64,000 nt of DNA, from assembly GCA_000955785.1 (NCBI GenBank), contig JYOD01000021.1:33767-97766 (forward strand), in the 5' to 3' direction. The notes beneath the pieces are model-generated. The model did no database searches, had not been told where the DNA came from, and was given only the letters and a program-made list of their open reading frames with translations. The first letter of the stretch is position 1. Every line of letters starts with the position of its first letter. Below, in pieces: positions 27,315-36,309 of this stretch. The DNA comes from Burkholderiaceae bacterium 16 (GTDB lineage: Bacteria > Pseudomonadota > Gammaproteobacteria > Burkholderiales > Burkholderiaceae). The translations under genes were made by a program, and so were the position numbers.

Positions 27315-27669
27315 GGGTTCTCCTTTGGTGTGGATGGATGCAGACGTCCTCGGTCTGTCAGGCCAAATATAGACAGCGGATACATTTTGCGGCACATCGT
27401 TCATTGGGACGAACGAACGGATGGCAATGATGAACGTGTCAGGTGACTTGCCCGCGACGTTTGGCCCAAAAATCTCATCCGGCACATCCAGTGTATCCAC
27501 TGTCTACATCCTAGGCGGGCGATCTTGGCGACGTCAAGAACTCGTGGGCAATGTTCGGGTTTACCTGCCTCTCCATTTCTTGACGGTGCCCGACACGCTC
27601 TCTAGGATATAGACACTGACTAGATTGACGTTGAGCCATCAGGGATGGCAGAAACCGGAGGGATAGAAA
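27315..27669. promoter_or_regulatory. Divergent promoter region with repeated TAGACA/TGTCTA motif
   Basis: The 355 bases between the thiolase and coxG genes hold a nearly perfect long inverted repeat. The left arm at 27370-27384 begins TAGACAGCGG; the right arm at 27492-27506 ends CACTGTCTA, with 14 of 15 positions matching. A third related copy, ATATAGACACTGA, lies near 27608-27620. The right arm also contains the palindrome CAGTG-N4-CACTG. A regulator of the nearby TetR genes could bind here and control both operons. Confidence 0.5.
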
Positions 27670-28148
27670 TTGGAATTCACTGGTGCACAGGTCATCAAGG
27701 CTTCCAGGGAGGAGGTCTGGAAGCGGTTGAATGATCCGGCTACGTTCCAGCAATGTTTGCCGGGATGCAAGCAATATCAGCAGGTCGATGACGGCGGCTA
27801 TAACGCGGTAATCGTCGCGGCCGTGGGACCGATCAAGGCCCGTTTCAAGGGCACGGCCCGCTTCTCCGACCATCAGGAGGGAATTGGTTATCACATCGAA
27901 GGTAGCGGCAGCGGTGGCGTCGCGGGCTTCGGCAAGCTGGGCGCCGATGTCCGGCTGGAAGACGTCGAAGGCGGCACTGCCTTGCATTACGTTGCCGCAG
28001 CGCAGAGGGAGGGAAGCTCGCGCAGATTGGATCCCGTCTGGTCGGCGCCGTGGCGAACAGGTTCCTGGCGGAGTTCTTTTCCCGCTTTGAAAAGCTGGTG
28101 AGTCTTGAAGGAGATAGAGGCAGTTCCCTGGCACCTTCTCCTGACTGA
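27670..28148 (+). pseudogene. coxG: CoxG-like SRPBCC protein, single-base frameshift
   Basis: The protein begins at a TTG codon (27670) with MEFTGAQVIKASREEVWKRL, NDPATFQQCLPGCK, the CoxG/SRPBCC family start. It runs well to about residue 114. One base is then missing within 28006-28013: the original frame ends at 28101 in unrelated sequence, while the next frame encodes the expected end GKLAQIGSRLVGAVANRF and LAEFFSRFEKLV, then stops at 28146-28148. CoxG helps recruit or mature molybdenum hydroxylases at the membrane. The frameshift may be real or a sequencing error. It leads the coxSLM operon. Confidence 0.8.
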
Positions 28149-28269
28149 GCCTCGGCTGGCCAGGGAAGGATCTGCTGATATTTCTTTTGCCCTTTAGTAT
28201 TATGCTCGTAATACTATAAACGTAACGGCTGTTGATGCTGGCGGGGCAAACGGAGACACAGAGGCGACA

Positions 28270-28761
28270 GTGAAAATAGAGAACACTATCAATGGCGTGC
28301 GAGGCACAACCGAGATCGAGCCGAGGCGGCTCCTGGTGCATTTGTTGCGGGACCAGAAGCGCCTGACCGGCGTCCACATTGGTTGTGACACCTCCCAGTG
28401 CGGCGCCTGCACGGTGCTGATCGACGGAACGACCGTGAAGTCATGCACCGTGCTTGCCGCCCAGACCGACGGCTGCGAACTCCATACGATCGAAGGGATG
28501 GACAACGATCACACGACGACAGTCCTGAAGGAAGCCTTCAACGAGCTTCATGGCCTGCAGTGTGGGTTCTGCACCCCGGGAATGCTGCTTGCGGCACGGG
28601 CGCTCCTTGCGCATCAGGCCGCCCCTTCGGAACATGAAGTCAGGGAAGCGCTGCACGGCAACCTGTGCCGCTGCACCGGGTACCAGAACATCGTCGATGC
28701 CGTGCTGCTTGCCGCGACCAGGCTGCAGCAGACACCGTCCGCCACCTGTGGGGAGTCTTGA
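28270..28761 (+). CDS. coxS: Small 2Fe-2S subunit of a molybdenum hydroxylase (CoxS-like)
   Basis: The 163-residue protein has both expected clusters. The plant-ferredoxin cysteines are in GCDTSQCGACTVLIDG (Cys39, 44, 47) with Cys59, and the helical-domain cysteines are in LQCGFCTPGM (98, 101) and GNLCRCTGYQN (133, 135). It starts with GTG at 28270. It passes electrons between the molybdenum centre and FAD. The C-terminal 15 residues look extra. It lies directly before the large subunit with one base between them. Confidence 0.95.
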   Translation: MKIENTINGVRGTTEIEPRRLLVHLLRDQKRLTGVHIGCDTSQCGACTVLIDGTTVKSCTVLAAQTDGCELHTIEGMDNDHTTTVLKEAFNELHGLQCGFCTPGMLLAARALLAHQAAPSEHEVREALHGNLCRCTGYQNIVDAVLLAATRLQQTPSATCGES

Positions 28762-28762
28762 G

Positions 28763-31138
28763 ATGAGCGAAGCACAGAACGGTAGTGCAACCAAGTACAT
28801 CGGCAAGTCGGTCAGGCGCCGCGAAGACAAGCGGCTGATGAGCGGCCGGGGCAAGTTCACGGATGACCATCAGTTCCCGGGCATGGTCTTCGCGGCCTTC
28901 GTGAGGTCGCCCTTTGCCCACGCAAACGTGCGCGGCATCGATACGGCGGAAGCGCTGGCCCTGCCTGGCGTGATCGGCGTATTGACCTATGCGGACATCC
29001 AGGGCAAGGTCGGCGATATCCGGCCGAACTGGGTCGTGGGCAACTCGAAGGTGCCACCCCATCCTCCGCTTGCCGCCGACCGCGTGCGATACGCCGGGGA
29101 GGCCGTGGCGATGGTGGTGGCACAAACGCGCGAGATCGCCGCGGACGCCGCCGAGCTCGTCACGGTCGACTACGAGGAGCTACCGACCGTCGTCGACGCG
29201 GAAGCTGCACTGGCAGATACAGCGCCCCAACTCCACGAAAATGTCCCCGGCAACCGCATTGGCGTCTTCCGGCTAAAGGGCGGCAACTACGAGGATGCGG
29301 TGAAGCAAGCCGACCGGGTCGTGTCGATCCGGCTGGTCAACCAGCGGCTGATACCGAGCCCGCTCGAGCCTCGGGCTCTTTGCGCGAATTTCGATCCCGT
29401 TGAAGAGCGCCTGACGTTTATCGTTCCCACGCAGGTTCCGCATATGTCGCGGCGTTGGCTGGCGGAAACCCTCAGGTGGCCCGAGCATCGGATCCGGCTG
29501 GTGGCGCCGGATATCGGCGGCGGCTTCGGTGCAAAAATGCACTTTTATGCGGAAGAGGTGCTGGTGGCGTTCGCATCCCGGCACTTCGGCCTTCCGGTCA
29601 GCTGGACCGAGACGCGCAGCGAGAACCATGTCGCGACCACGCACGGCCGCGCGCATACGGAATACGTGGAAGCGCCCGTCACCGAGGACGGCAAGGTGCT
29701 CGGGATCCGGTTGCGATCGTTCGCCAATCTCGGCGCCTATCTCTCCAATATGGCGACGGGCATCCCTACCGTCAACACCGTCAACTACATCACGGGGAAT
29801 TACCAGATAACGTCGGTCGACGCGGAGGTCAATCTGGTGACGACCAACACCACGCCGGTCGACGCCTATCGGGGCGCCGGACGGCCGGAAGCCGCCTACA
29901 TCATCGAGCGGCTGATGGACGCGGTGGCCGGGGAACTCGACATCGACCCGGTCGAGCTGCGGCGCCGCAACCTGGTGCGGGCGAATCAGTTTCCTTACCT
30001 GCCGCACGACGGCGCGCGCGGCAAATGGGATTCCGGCGACTACGAGGCATGCCTGACAAAGGCGACCGAGCTGATCGGTTACCGGCGTTGGCGGGAGGAG
30101 CAAGCCACATTGCGCCAGCAGGGCAAATACATCGGCATTGGGGTGATCTGCTATCTCGAACTCGTAGGCGTGGGCGTTTCGCCGATGATGGAGAAGGTCG
30201 GTTTCGACCGGGGCGGCTGGGAGAGCGCGCATGTGCGCGTGCATTCCGATGGCAAGGTCACGCTATTCAGCGGATCGATGCCGCAAGGTCACGGCCATGC
30301 CACCAGCTTTGCGCAGATCGTCGCGGAAGTCCTGCAACTACCGATGGACGATATCGATGTCGTCCAGGGCGACACCGATCGCGTGCTGGCGGGCCATGGC
30401 ACCTTCAATTCGCGGTCCATGCCGGTAGGGGGCAGCGCTGCCTATCTGGCAGCGAGGAAGATCCTGGCAAAAGCACGCCGGATCGCCGGCATCATGCTGG
30501 AGGTTCCTGAAGAGGAAGTTCACTATGCGGATGGCCAGTTCACAAGCGCAGCCAACCCCACCGTTATTCCCTTCGCGCGGGTCGCAAGGATGGCATATCT
30601 TGCGCACAAGCTGCCCAGGGATGTTGAGGCCGGCCTGGATGAACGTGTCTTCTATGAGCCGGTCGCCCTGGGAGCGCCCAACGGTTGCCATGCCGTGGTC
30701 GTGGAGGTCGATGCGGAGACCGGCACGGTGACGATTCTCGACTATGTGGCGGTGGATGACGTTGGCGTCATGATCAATCCCATGCTTTGCCACGGCCAAA
30801 TGCACGGCGGGATCGCGCAAGGCATCGGCCAGGCCCTGTTTGAAGAGGCCAAATATGACGAGGCCGGCCAGTTGCTTTCGGGTTCGCTGCTTGACTATGG
30901 GTTCCCGCGCATCGAGCAGATACCTCGCATGCGTACCGGTTTCCATGTCTCTCCGGCGCCGTCGAACCCGCTGGGCGTCAAGGGCATCGGTGAGGCCGGC
31001 TGCGTCGGTGCGCCGCCCGCGATCGTCGCTGCGGTATGCGATGCCTTGAAGCCATTCGGCATATCCCATCTTGATATGCCTTTGACGCCGCCAAAGGTCT
31101 GGCGTGCGATCCACGAGACGAGCCGGAGCGCGACATGA
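28763..31138 (+). CDS. coxL: Large molybdopterin subunit of a xanthine-dehydrogenase-family hydroxylase (CoxL-like, form II)
   Basis: The 791-residue subunit starts KYIGKSVRRREDKRLMSGRG, the family entry, and contains the cofactor segments PDIGGGFGAKMHFYAEE and TNTTPVDAYRGAGRPEAAYI. The active-site loop is AYRGAGR (about residue 368), which is the form II signature, not the CO-oxidising AYRCSFR. It is therefore probably not a CO dehydrogenase but hydroxylates an aromatic or N-heterocyclic compound. The C-terminal VKGIGEAGCVGAPPAIVAAV includes the conserved catalytic Glu region. It overlaps coxM by four bases. Confidence 0.93.
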   Translation: MSEAQNGSATKYIGKSVRRREDKRLMSGRGKFTDDHQFPGMVFAAFVRSPFAHANVRGIDTAEALALPGVIGVLTYADIQGKVGDIRPNWVVGNSKVPPHPPLAADRVRYAGEAVAMVVAQTREIAADAAELVTVDYEELPTVVDAEAALADTAPQLHENVPGNRIGVFRLKGGNYEDAVKQADRVVSIRLVNQRLIPSPLEPRALCANFDPVEERLTFIVPTQVPHMSRRWLAETLRWPEHRIRLVAPDIGGGFGAKMHFYAEEVLVAFASRHFGLPVSWTETRSENHVATTHGRAHTEYVEAPVTEDGKVLGIRLRSFANLGAYLSNMATGIPTVNTVNYITGNYQITSVDAEVNLVTTNTTPVDAYRGAGRPEAAYIIERLMDAVAGELDIDPVELRRRNLVRANQFPYLPHDGARGKWDSGDYEACLTKATELIGYRRWREEQATLRQQGKYIGIGVICYLELVGVGVSPMMEKVGFDRGGWESAHVRVHSDGKVTLFSGSMPQGHGHATSFAQIVAEVLQLPMDDIDVVQGDTDRVLAGHGTFNSRSMPVGGSAAYLAARKILAKARRIAGIMLEVPEEEVHYADGQFTSAANPTVIPFARVARMAYLAHKLPRDVEAGLDERVFYEPVALGAPNGCHAVVVEVDAETGTVTILDYVAVDDVGVMINPMLCHGQMHGGIAQGIGQALFEEAKYDEAGQLLSGSLLDYGFPRIEQIPRMRTGFHVSPAPSNPLGVKGIGEAGCVGAPPAIVAAVCDALKPFGISHLDMPLTPPKVWRAIHETSRSAT

Positions 31139-31995
31139 TTCCTTATGAAGTCGAGTACCTCAAGGCAGGCAGTGTGCAACAGGCGCTCGCCGTCCTGGCG
31201 GAGAACCCCGACGCCAAGATCCTGGCCGGTGGCCATACGCTGCTGCCGATGATGAAGCTGAGGCTGGCCAGGCCGGCTTTACTGGTCGATATCGGCCGCC
31301 TGCCTGAAGTCCGCGGCATCGCGGTCCATCAGGATGCCATCTCGATCGGCAGCGCGACCACGCATGCCGAACTCGAAGCGAGCGCGGAACTGAAGCAGCT
31401 GGCACCCCTGTTCCCGCTCGCCGCGAGCGTGATTGCCGATCCGACCGTCAGGAACCGCGGCACGATCGGCGGAGCGCTCGTACACGCCGATCCCTCGGCC
31501 GACTGGCCCGCTGTCGTGCTTGCAGCCGGAGCCGAGATGGAGATCGTGGGCGAACAAGGTACCAGGCGCGTCCCGGCGCATGAGTTCTTTGTCGGCTTCA
31601 TGACTTCGGCCGTGCAGCCGGACGAGGTCCTGACGCGCATCCATGTGCCGTTGCCAGCCGCTACGCGGGTCGCATACCGCAAGTTCCGGCATCCTTCGTC
31701 AGGTTACGCGGTGGCTGCTGCAGCGGTCGCGATCGACGTGGTCAACGATGGCTACACATGGGGGCGGATCGGCATCACCGGCGTCGCTGAAGCGGCATTT
31801 CGCGCAACGTCGGCCGAGGCCTTGCTGGAAGGCAACTTCACCGACATCGCGGATAAGGTGGACGCCATCGTCGACGCGGCATTCGCCGACGTGATCCCGC
31901 TGGAAGACAACTTCGCGGATGGCGCATACCGGCTTCAGCTGGGCAGGGTAATGCTCAAGCGGGCGCTCCTCGAAGCCCGCGAGCCACGAGGCTGA
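31135..31995 (+). CDS. coxM: FAD subunit of the molybdenum hydroxylase (CoxM-like)
   Basis: A 286-residue medium subunit with the FAD pyrophosphate motifs LAGGHTLLPMMKLRLARP (about 31-48) and RNRGTIGGALVHADPSADWP (about 108-127), and a C-terminal CO-deh-flav domain. It takes electrons from the 2Fe-2S subunit and passes them to the respiratory chain or another acceptor. It overlaps the large-subunit gene by ATGA. The order S-L-M differs from the classical M-S-L of carboxydotrophs, another hint that this is a form II hydroxylase. Confidence 0.93.
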   Translation: MIPYEVEYLKAGSVQQALAVLAENPDAKILAGGHTLLPMMKLRLARPALLVDIGRLPEVRGIAVHQDAISIGSATTHAELEASAELKQLAPLFPLAASVIADPTVRNRGTIGGALVHADPSADWPAVVLAAGAEMEIVGEQGTRRVPAHEFFVGFMTSAVQPDEVLTRIHVPLPAATRVAYRKFRHPSSGYAVAAAAVAIDVVNDGYTWGRIGITGVAEAAFRATSAEALLEGNFTDIADKVDAIVDAAFADVIPLEDNFADGAYRLQLGRVMLKRALLEAREPRG

Positions 31996-32015
31996 AGCAC
32001 TGCTGCCGGGGAGGG

Positions 32016-32725
32016 CTATGACTGCGCGGCGCTGCGTGGCCTTGCCCTCGGCTTGCTTGCGGCGGAATTCGAAGCGACTGCCGCCGCCTTTTTCTTTCCT
32101 GCCGCCAGCAGGCCTGTCAGCACGAACTGCTGTACGCTCTGCCGCCATTGCTCCAGTGCGACTTTCGGGCGCGGGCTCGGTCCGGTCGGCTTGGCACTGA
32201 AGAACATGCTGACGCCGTGCAAGGCCGACCATGCGCAGCGGACCATCATGTCATCGAACTGCTCAGCCAGGTGTTTTTCCGGAAGTAGTCCTGGACCGCG
32301 CCGGACAACAGCTGGTAAGAGGCGTTGCCTGCTTCGAGCAGCTCGGGGTACTTCTCTTTGTCCTCGATCTGCGGCCCGAACATCAGGTAGAAGAGGGCGG
32401 GATGCCTGACGGCGAACTCGATATAGCCGTCCATGACAGTGAGCAGCCGCGCCTCGGCAGTCATCTCAGGCGAGAGCCGGGCCCGGCGCACGGCGACCAG
32501 TTCACGAAATCCTTCGGCGGCGATCGCGGCAAGCAGGCCTTCCTTGTCGGCGAACTGGTTGCGCGGGGCGCCGTGGGACACCCCCGCGAGCTTGGCTGCC
32601 GAGCGGAGCGTCAGTCCGTGGACACCTTTGTCGGCCAGGATCTCCCTGCCACAGCGGATCATTTCTTCCCGCAGGTTGCCATGGTGATAGCTTTGGCGGG
32701 CCGGGCGGGGCGTTGAGGTGGTCAT
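32016..32725 (-). pseudogene. TetR-family regulator with a single-base frameshift
   Basis: The N-terminal frame (32246-32725) encodes a TetR helix-turn-helix: REEMIRCGREILADKGVHGL and TLRSAAKLAGVSHGAPRNQF. The effector domain follows to RKNTW, where the frame ends. Dropping back one frame at the five-A run 32274-32278 restores KHLAEQFDDMMVRCAWSALH and a Lys/Ala-rich tail to the stop at 32016. One A appears lost. Full length would be about 236 residues. Without repair, the product keeps its DNA-binding domain but loses most of the dimerisation region. It is placed to regulate the coxGSLM unit. Confidence 0.8.
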
Positions 32726-32794
32726 GAGTGCGATTCGCGGTGTCGTCAGGCCTCAATATTAGCTAACCCGACCCTCTCCCCAGCTTCGCCGCGC

Positions 32795-33238
32795 CTAACG
32801 CGTCCGGTTGCTGATCACCTGGACGTCCTCGAAGCGGATCCGGGAACCATCGGCTCGCGTTAGCGGCGGCGCCATGATTTCTTCGCCAGTCTGCTTGTCG
32901 ACGAAAACCGTGGCGCGCCGTCTCGGTTCCGCCCATCGCTCCGCCCACGCCTTAAGCCTCAGGTAGGTAGGCAGAAAATCGCGCGCGCTTTCGCTCAGGA
33001 AGTAAGCGCAGCGTGTGCTGCCTTCTATGGGCCGGCGTACCAGCAGGCCATGATCGGTCATCGCCTGGAGCCTGGCGCTCAGGATATTCGAGGCAATGCC
33101 GAGCCGCCGCTCGAATTCCTCGAAGCGTGTCGCGCCGTAATACGCTTCGCGCAGGATCAGGATGACCCAGCGCTCGCCCAGCACCGCCGCGGCGCGGGCA
33201 ACGGAGCATGGCATGTCAAGGAATCGGGTGGGACTCAT
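32795..33238 (-). CDS. HxlR-family transcriptional regulator
   Basis: This 147-residue winged-helix regulator starts MSPTRFLDMPCSVARAAAVL and has the HxlR core GERWVILILREAYYGATRFE, EFERRLGIASNILSARLQAM, then HGLLVRR. Cys11 sits at the position used for redox or electrophile sensing in YodB/HypR-type members, though the context differs. It lies between two TetR genes on the same strand, in the gap between the coxGSLM and DUF302-MFS units. Confidence 0.88.
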   Translation of the reverse strand: MSPTRFLDMPCSVARAAAVLGERWVILILREAYYGATRFEEFERRLGIASNILSARLQAMTDHGLLVRRPIEGSTRCAYFLSESARDFLPTYLRLKAWAERWAEPRRRATVFVDKQTGEEIMAPPLTRADGSRIRFEDVQVISNRTR

Positions 33239-33266
33239 CTCGCCTTGTCTCGGGAGAACCGTGGCG

Positions 33267-33818
33267 CTATAGCGACGACTGGAGGGCATCCACGATTTCC
33301 GTGGACAGCGCCTCCGAGCGGACGGCGCGAGCCAGCACGAGGCCGCCGACCATGGCAGCGAGCGTCACAATCGCGTCCTTGCGGGAAGCCTCATCACCAC
33401 TCCCCGCGACCAGTTCGATCAGCGACGCGACCCGCGCCTCGAAGCGTTTCCGCGTCTTGGGGTCAAGGCGCGAAACATCCGTGCCGAGCGCCGCGATCGC
33501 GCAACCCGATCCGGGATTGTCGCGGTGCTTCTTGCTCACATAGGCGCCAACGATGGCGCTCTTGCGCTGCCTGGGCGGCGCTGCCTGCGCTGCCTGCTCG
33601 AGAAACTCCATTGTCTGGTCGAAGGCGGCATCGATTGCCTCGGCAATCAAGGCGTCCTTGGATTCGAAGTGTGCGTAGAAACCGCCATGCGTCATGCCGG
33701 CACTCTTCATCAACTGCGCCACGCCGATGCCATTGACACCGTGCTTGCGGAATTGCGTGGAAGCAGCCTTGACGATGTGCTTGTGGGTTTCGGCTTTCTG
33801 GTCGAGTGGATAACGCAT
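33267..33818 (-). CDS. TetR-family regulator, AcuR/NemR-like
   Basis: A 183-residue TetR protein with the helix-turn-helix QFRKHGVNGIGVAQLMKSAG, MTHGGFYAHFESKDALIAEA (about residues 22-62). The C-terminal part resembles regulators answering to electrophiles or small acids (NPGSGCAIAALGTDVSRLDP). It is divergent from the DUF302-MFS genes. Two 12-base direct repeats with internal dyad symmetry lie in the shared promoter region and are likely its operators. Confidence 0.9.
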   Translation of the reverse strand: MRYPLDQKAETHKHIVKAASTQFRKHGVNGIGVAQLMKSAGMTHGGFYAHFESKDALIAEAIDAAFDQTMEFLEQAAQAAPPRQRKSAIVGAYVSKKHRDNPGSGCAIAALGTDVSRLDPKTRKRFEARVASLIELVAGSGDEASRKDAIVTLAAMVGGLVLARAVRSEALSTEIVDALQSSL

Positions 33819-33869
33819 GGTCAGAGTGTGCAGATTGAAGGCGTATGTGTCTGCTCAATATATAGCATT

Positions 33870-33881
33870 ACGATCATCATT
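33870..33881 (+). promoter_or_regulatory. Operator-like repeat ACGATCATCATT, copy 1
   Basis: This 12-base motif is repeated exactly at 34121-34132. Flanking bases also match (GCATtACGATCATCATT here, GCATgACGATCATCATT there). The core ATGAnGATCnTCAT has dyad symmetry. It lies 52 bases before the TetR gene start, a good place for autoregulation. Confidence 0.6.
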
Positions 33882-34120
33882 GCATCCGGTTCGGCTTGGA
33901 TGTCAGCGCGTAGTGACGTGTAGCCGCCACTGTCTGGCCTTGCCCTTAGGGATAGCACCAAGGGGAGGGCAGCGTGATCTTCCTTGACCATGCCGGTTCC
34001 CCTGACTAGCATGTAGACGCCGGATACATCGGTGGGCTTGATCGAAAGGTTGACAGAGAGCTGCGGTATGGACGCGAGAGCGACTCGTTGCGATGTCGCA
34101 GTTCCTTTGCCGTGCTGCAT

Positions 34121-34132
34121 GACGATCATCAT
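34121..34132 (+). promoter_or_regulatory. Operator-like repeat ACGATCATCATT, copy 2
   Basis: Second exact copy of the motif at 33870-33881, 26 bases before the ATG of the DUF302 gene. One copy before each divergent gene is typical of a TetR regulator controlling itself and the neighbouring operon. Confidence 0.6.
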
Positions 34133-34157
34133 TCTATTTAGTGACGTAGGAGGAGGA

Positions 34158-34776
34158 ATGAGACAAGAACTAAAAGGCGCATTCGCGCTCGCTTTGTCGG
34201 CCACGCTGGTACTGCCGTATGCCGCGGCACATGGCGGCGAACAGGCGACAGGACAGGTGGAACTTTACCCTGGCCCAGGCCGGTTCACAGCCTGTCAGCA
34301 TCGTGCACCAGACGCTGGAGCTACGCGTCGACTATGAAGCCTTCACACGCAGCTTCGAGACCATCCTTGGCAGGTTCGATCGGGCGGTGATGGCTTCCCT
34401 TGCCAACGACCCCGCTGGGGCAGACGCAAAGATGGTGCGCATGGAGGGCGAACAAGGACTGATGATCTTCGCGGCGCAGGACCATGGTGCGCTGTTCGCC
34501 ATGACCGGCTCGCACAGGAAGGCCAGGCGCTATCACGTGGGCAACCCGAGGATCGCGCTGCAAATGACCAGCCTCGATATCCGCGCCGGCCTCTATGCAC
34601 CGCTCTCCGTGCTGGTCTATGAAGCGGAACCTGGCGTGGTGAGGGTCGACTTCGACCAGCCTTCCACGCTGTTCGGGCAGTTTGGCAACCCGGCTGTTAC
34701 AGCGATTGGCCTCGCACTCGATCGAAAGCTGGAGAACGTGATCCAGCGGGCCACACAGCTGGCCGCCCAGCGGTAA
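34158..34776 (+). pseudogene. Exported DUF302-like protein, frameshifted after the signal peptide
   Basis: From the ATG at 34158, behind a very strong AGGAGGAGGA site, the first frame encodes a signal peptide: MRQELKGAFALALSATLVLP, then YAAAHGGEQATGQVE. The next frame, open to 34776, encodes a DUF302-type domain (VDYEAFTRSFETILGRFD, FAAQDHGALFAMTGSHRKAR, LYAPLSVLVYE). The change of frame falls within about 34245-34275 and needs one extra base or two missing ones. An alternative is a cytoplasmic protein from an internal ATG (34231), but the adjoining signal peptide makes a frameshift more likely. Role unknown. Confidence 0.7.
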
Positions 34777-34851
34777 GCCTGGCAACAGGGAACTCCGGCG
34801 TGCCACCGGGCACGACGGGCAAACACGCAAAATACATACGGAGACAGTCGC

Positions 34852-36219
34852 ATGAAACCACTGCAGTCCGACCTGCCGGGGACGATAGACGTCCAGGCGT
34901 TTATCGACAACCAGAGATTCTCCCCCTACCAATGGATGGTGCTCATCGTCTGCTTCCTGGTGGTGGTAGCCGATGGCTTCGACACTGCCGCGATCGGCTA
35001 TGTGGCGCCATCGGTGACCAGGGAGTGGGGCGTCTCGAAGCTTGTCCTCGGCAATGTCCTCAGCGCTTCGCTCGTTGGCCTGGCACTGGGGGCGCTGATC
35101 GCGGGACCGTGCGCCGACAGGTTCGGGCGAAAGGCCGTGCTGCTTGTCTCCGTGGCTGTCTTCGGGCTTTTCAGCCTGGCCACTGCCTCGGCGCAATCCG
35201 CCGCGGAGCTGTCCGGCTGGCGCTTACTGACCGGTCTCGGGCTTGGTGCGGCGATTCCGAACGCGACCACGCTGCTGGCCGAGTATGCGCCAGGCAGGCG
35301 TCGCGCTTTCCTGGTGAATAGCATGTTCTGTGGTTTTACGCTCGGGGCGGCGGGCGGCGGCTTCCTGGCCGCGCTCATCATTCCCGCATGGGGCTGGCGC
35401 AGCGTCTTTATCGTGGGCGGTGCGGCACCGCTGGTCCTCGCCCTGCTGGTACTTGCCCTGCCCGAATCGATCCGCTTCATGGTGCTGCGCGACTGGCCCG
35501 CCGACAAGATCCGTGCGGTGCTGCAGCGCATCGCAGGCTCGGCGGAAATCCAGGCGTCCCGATTCACCTTGCCGGATGACCAGGCTGACAAGCTGCGGTC
35601 GCCCCTCGGGCTGATCCTGTCGCAGAGATATCGGACGGGAACACTCATGCTCTGGACCACCTACTTCCTCGGCGTACTGGTTTTCTACCTGGTGACTAGC
35701 TGGATGCCAACGCTCGTCAAGGAGGCCGGCGCCACCGTGGCCGAGGCCTCGCTGATTGCGGCGCTGTTCCCGCTGGGCGGCACGCTGGGCGCCATTGCCT
35801 GCGGCTGGCTGATGGATCGCATCGATCCACATCGCGTGATCGGCGTGGCCTATTTCTTCACCGCCGTATTTACCCTGGCGATGGGGCAGGCGACCAGCGG
35901 GGCATACCTGACGATGCTGACCCCGATTGCCGGGCTGTTCATGGGCGCTGGCCTGGTCTCGATGCCCGCGCTGGCCGCTTCGTTCTATCCGACCCACGGC
36001 CGTGCCTGCGGGGTGGGATGGATGCTGGGAATCGGGCGCCTCGGCGGCATCCTGGGCGCCGTTGCCGGCGGCACGCTGCTGCAACTTGGCCTCGGTATGA
36101 GTGCGATTCTCAGCATCCTTGCGGTGCCGGCGCTATTTGCAGCCGTGGCCGTCGCCTATAAGGGGTGGGCGGGCGCGGCGGAGCCGGCGCAGCAGACGGG
36201 CGTTGCCAGCGAAGCGTGA
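34852..36219 (+). CDS. MFS transporter, aromatic acid:H+ symporter (AAHS) type
   Basis: The 455-residue transporter has 12 predicted membrane helices and the AAHS/MFS signatures VVADGFDTAAIGYVAPSVTR (helix 1), GPCADRFGRKAVLLVSVAVF (loop 2-3) and LTGLGLGAAIPNATTLLAEY (helix 4). The Asp in helix 1 is the family's proton/substrate residue. The family imports benzoate-type acids. It follows the DUF302 gene and precedes xdhC, so it likely feeds the molybdenum-hydroxylase or CoA-ligase pathway. Confidence 0.92.
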   Translation: MKPLQSDLPGTIDVQAFIDNQRFSPYQWMVLIVCFLVVVADGFDTAAIGYVAPSVTREWGVSKLVLGNVLSASLVGLALGALIAGPCADRFGRKAVLLVSVAVFGLFSLATASAQSAAELSGWRLLTGLGLGAAIPNATTLLAEYAPGRRRAFLVNSMFCGFTLGAAGGGFLAALIIPAWGWRSVFIVGGAAPLVLALLVLALPESIRFMVLRDWPADKIRAVLQRIAGSAEIQASRFTLPDDQADKLRSPLGLILSQRYRTGTLMLWTTYFLGVLVFYLVTSWMPTLVKEAGATVAEASLIAALFPLGGTLGAIACGWLMDRIDPHRVIGVAYFFTAVFTLAMGQATSGAYLTMLTPIAGLFMGAGLVSMPALAASFYPTHGRACGVGWMLGIGRLGGILGAVAGGTLLQLGLGMSAILSILAVPALFAAVAVAYKGWAGAAEPAQQTGVASEA

Positions 36220-36309
36220 GCTTCTTGCGGCCCCGGGCGTCAATAACACATCAGCTTGCGACGCTCCCGGGGCAGCGTATGCAGGCCGGACGGCAGGTGT
36301 GGAAGGATC

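Noticed and set aside
27670..31995. Carbon monoxide dehydrogenase
   Set aside because: The large subunit lacks the AYRCSFR loop of CO-oxidising enzymes and has AYRGAGR; the context is aromatic/CoA catabolism.
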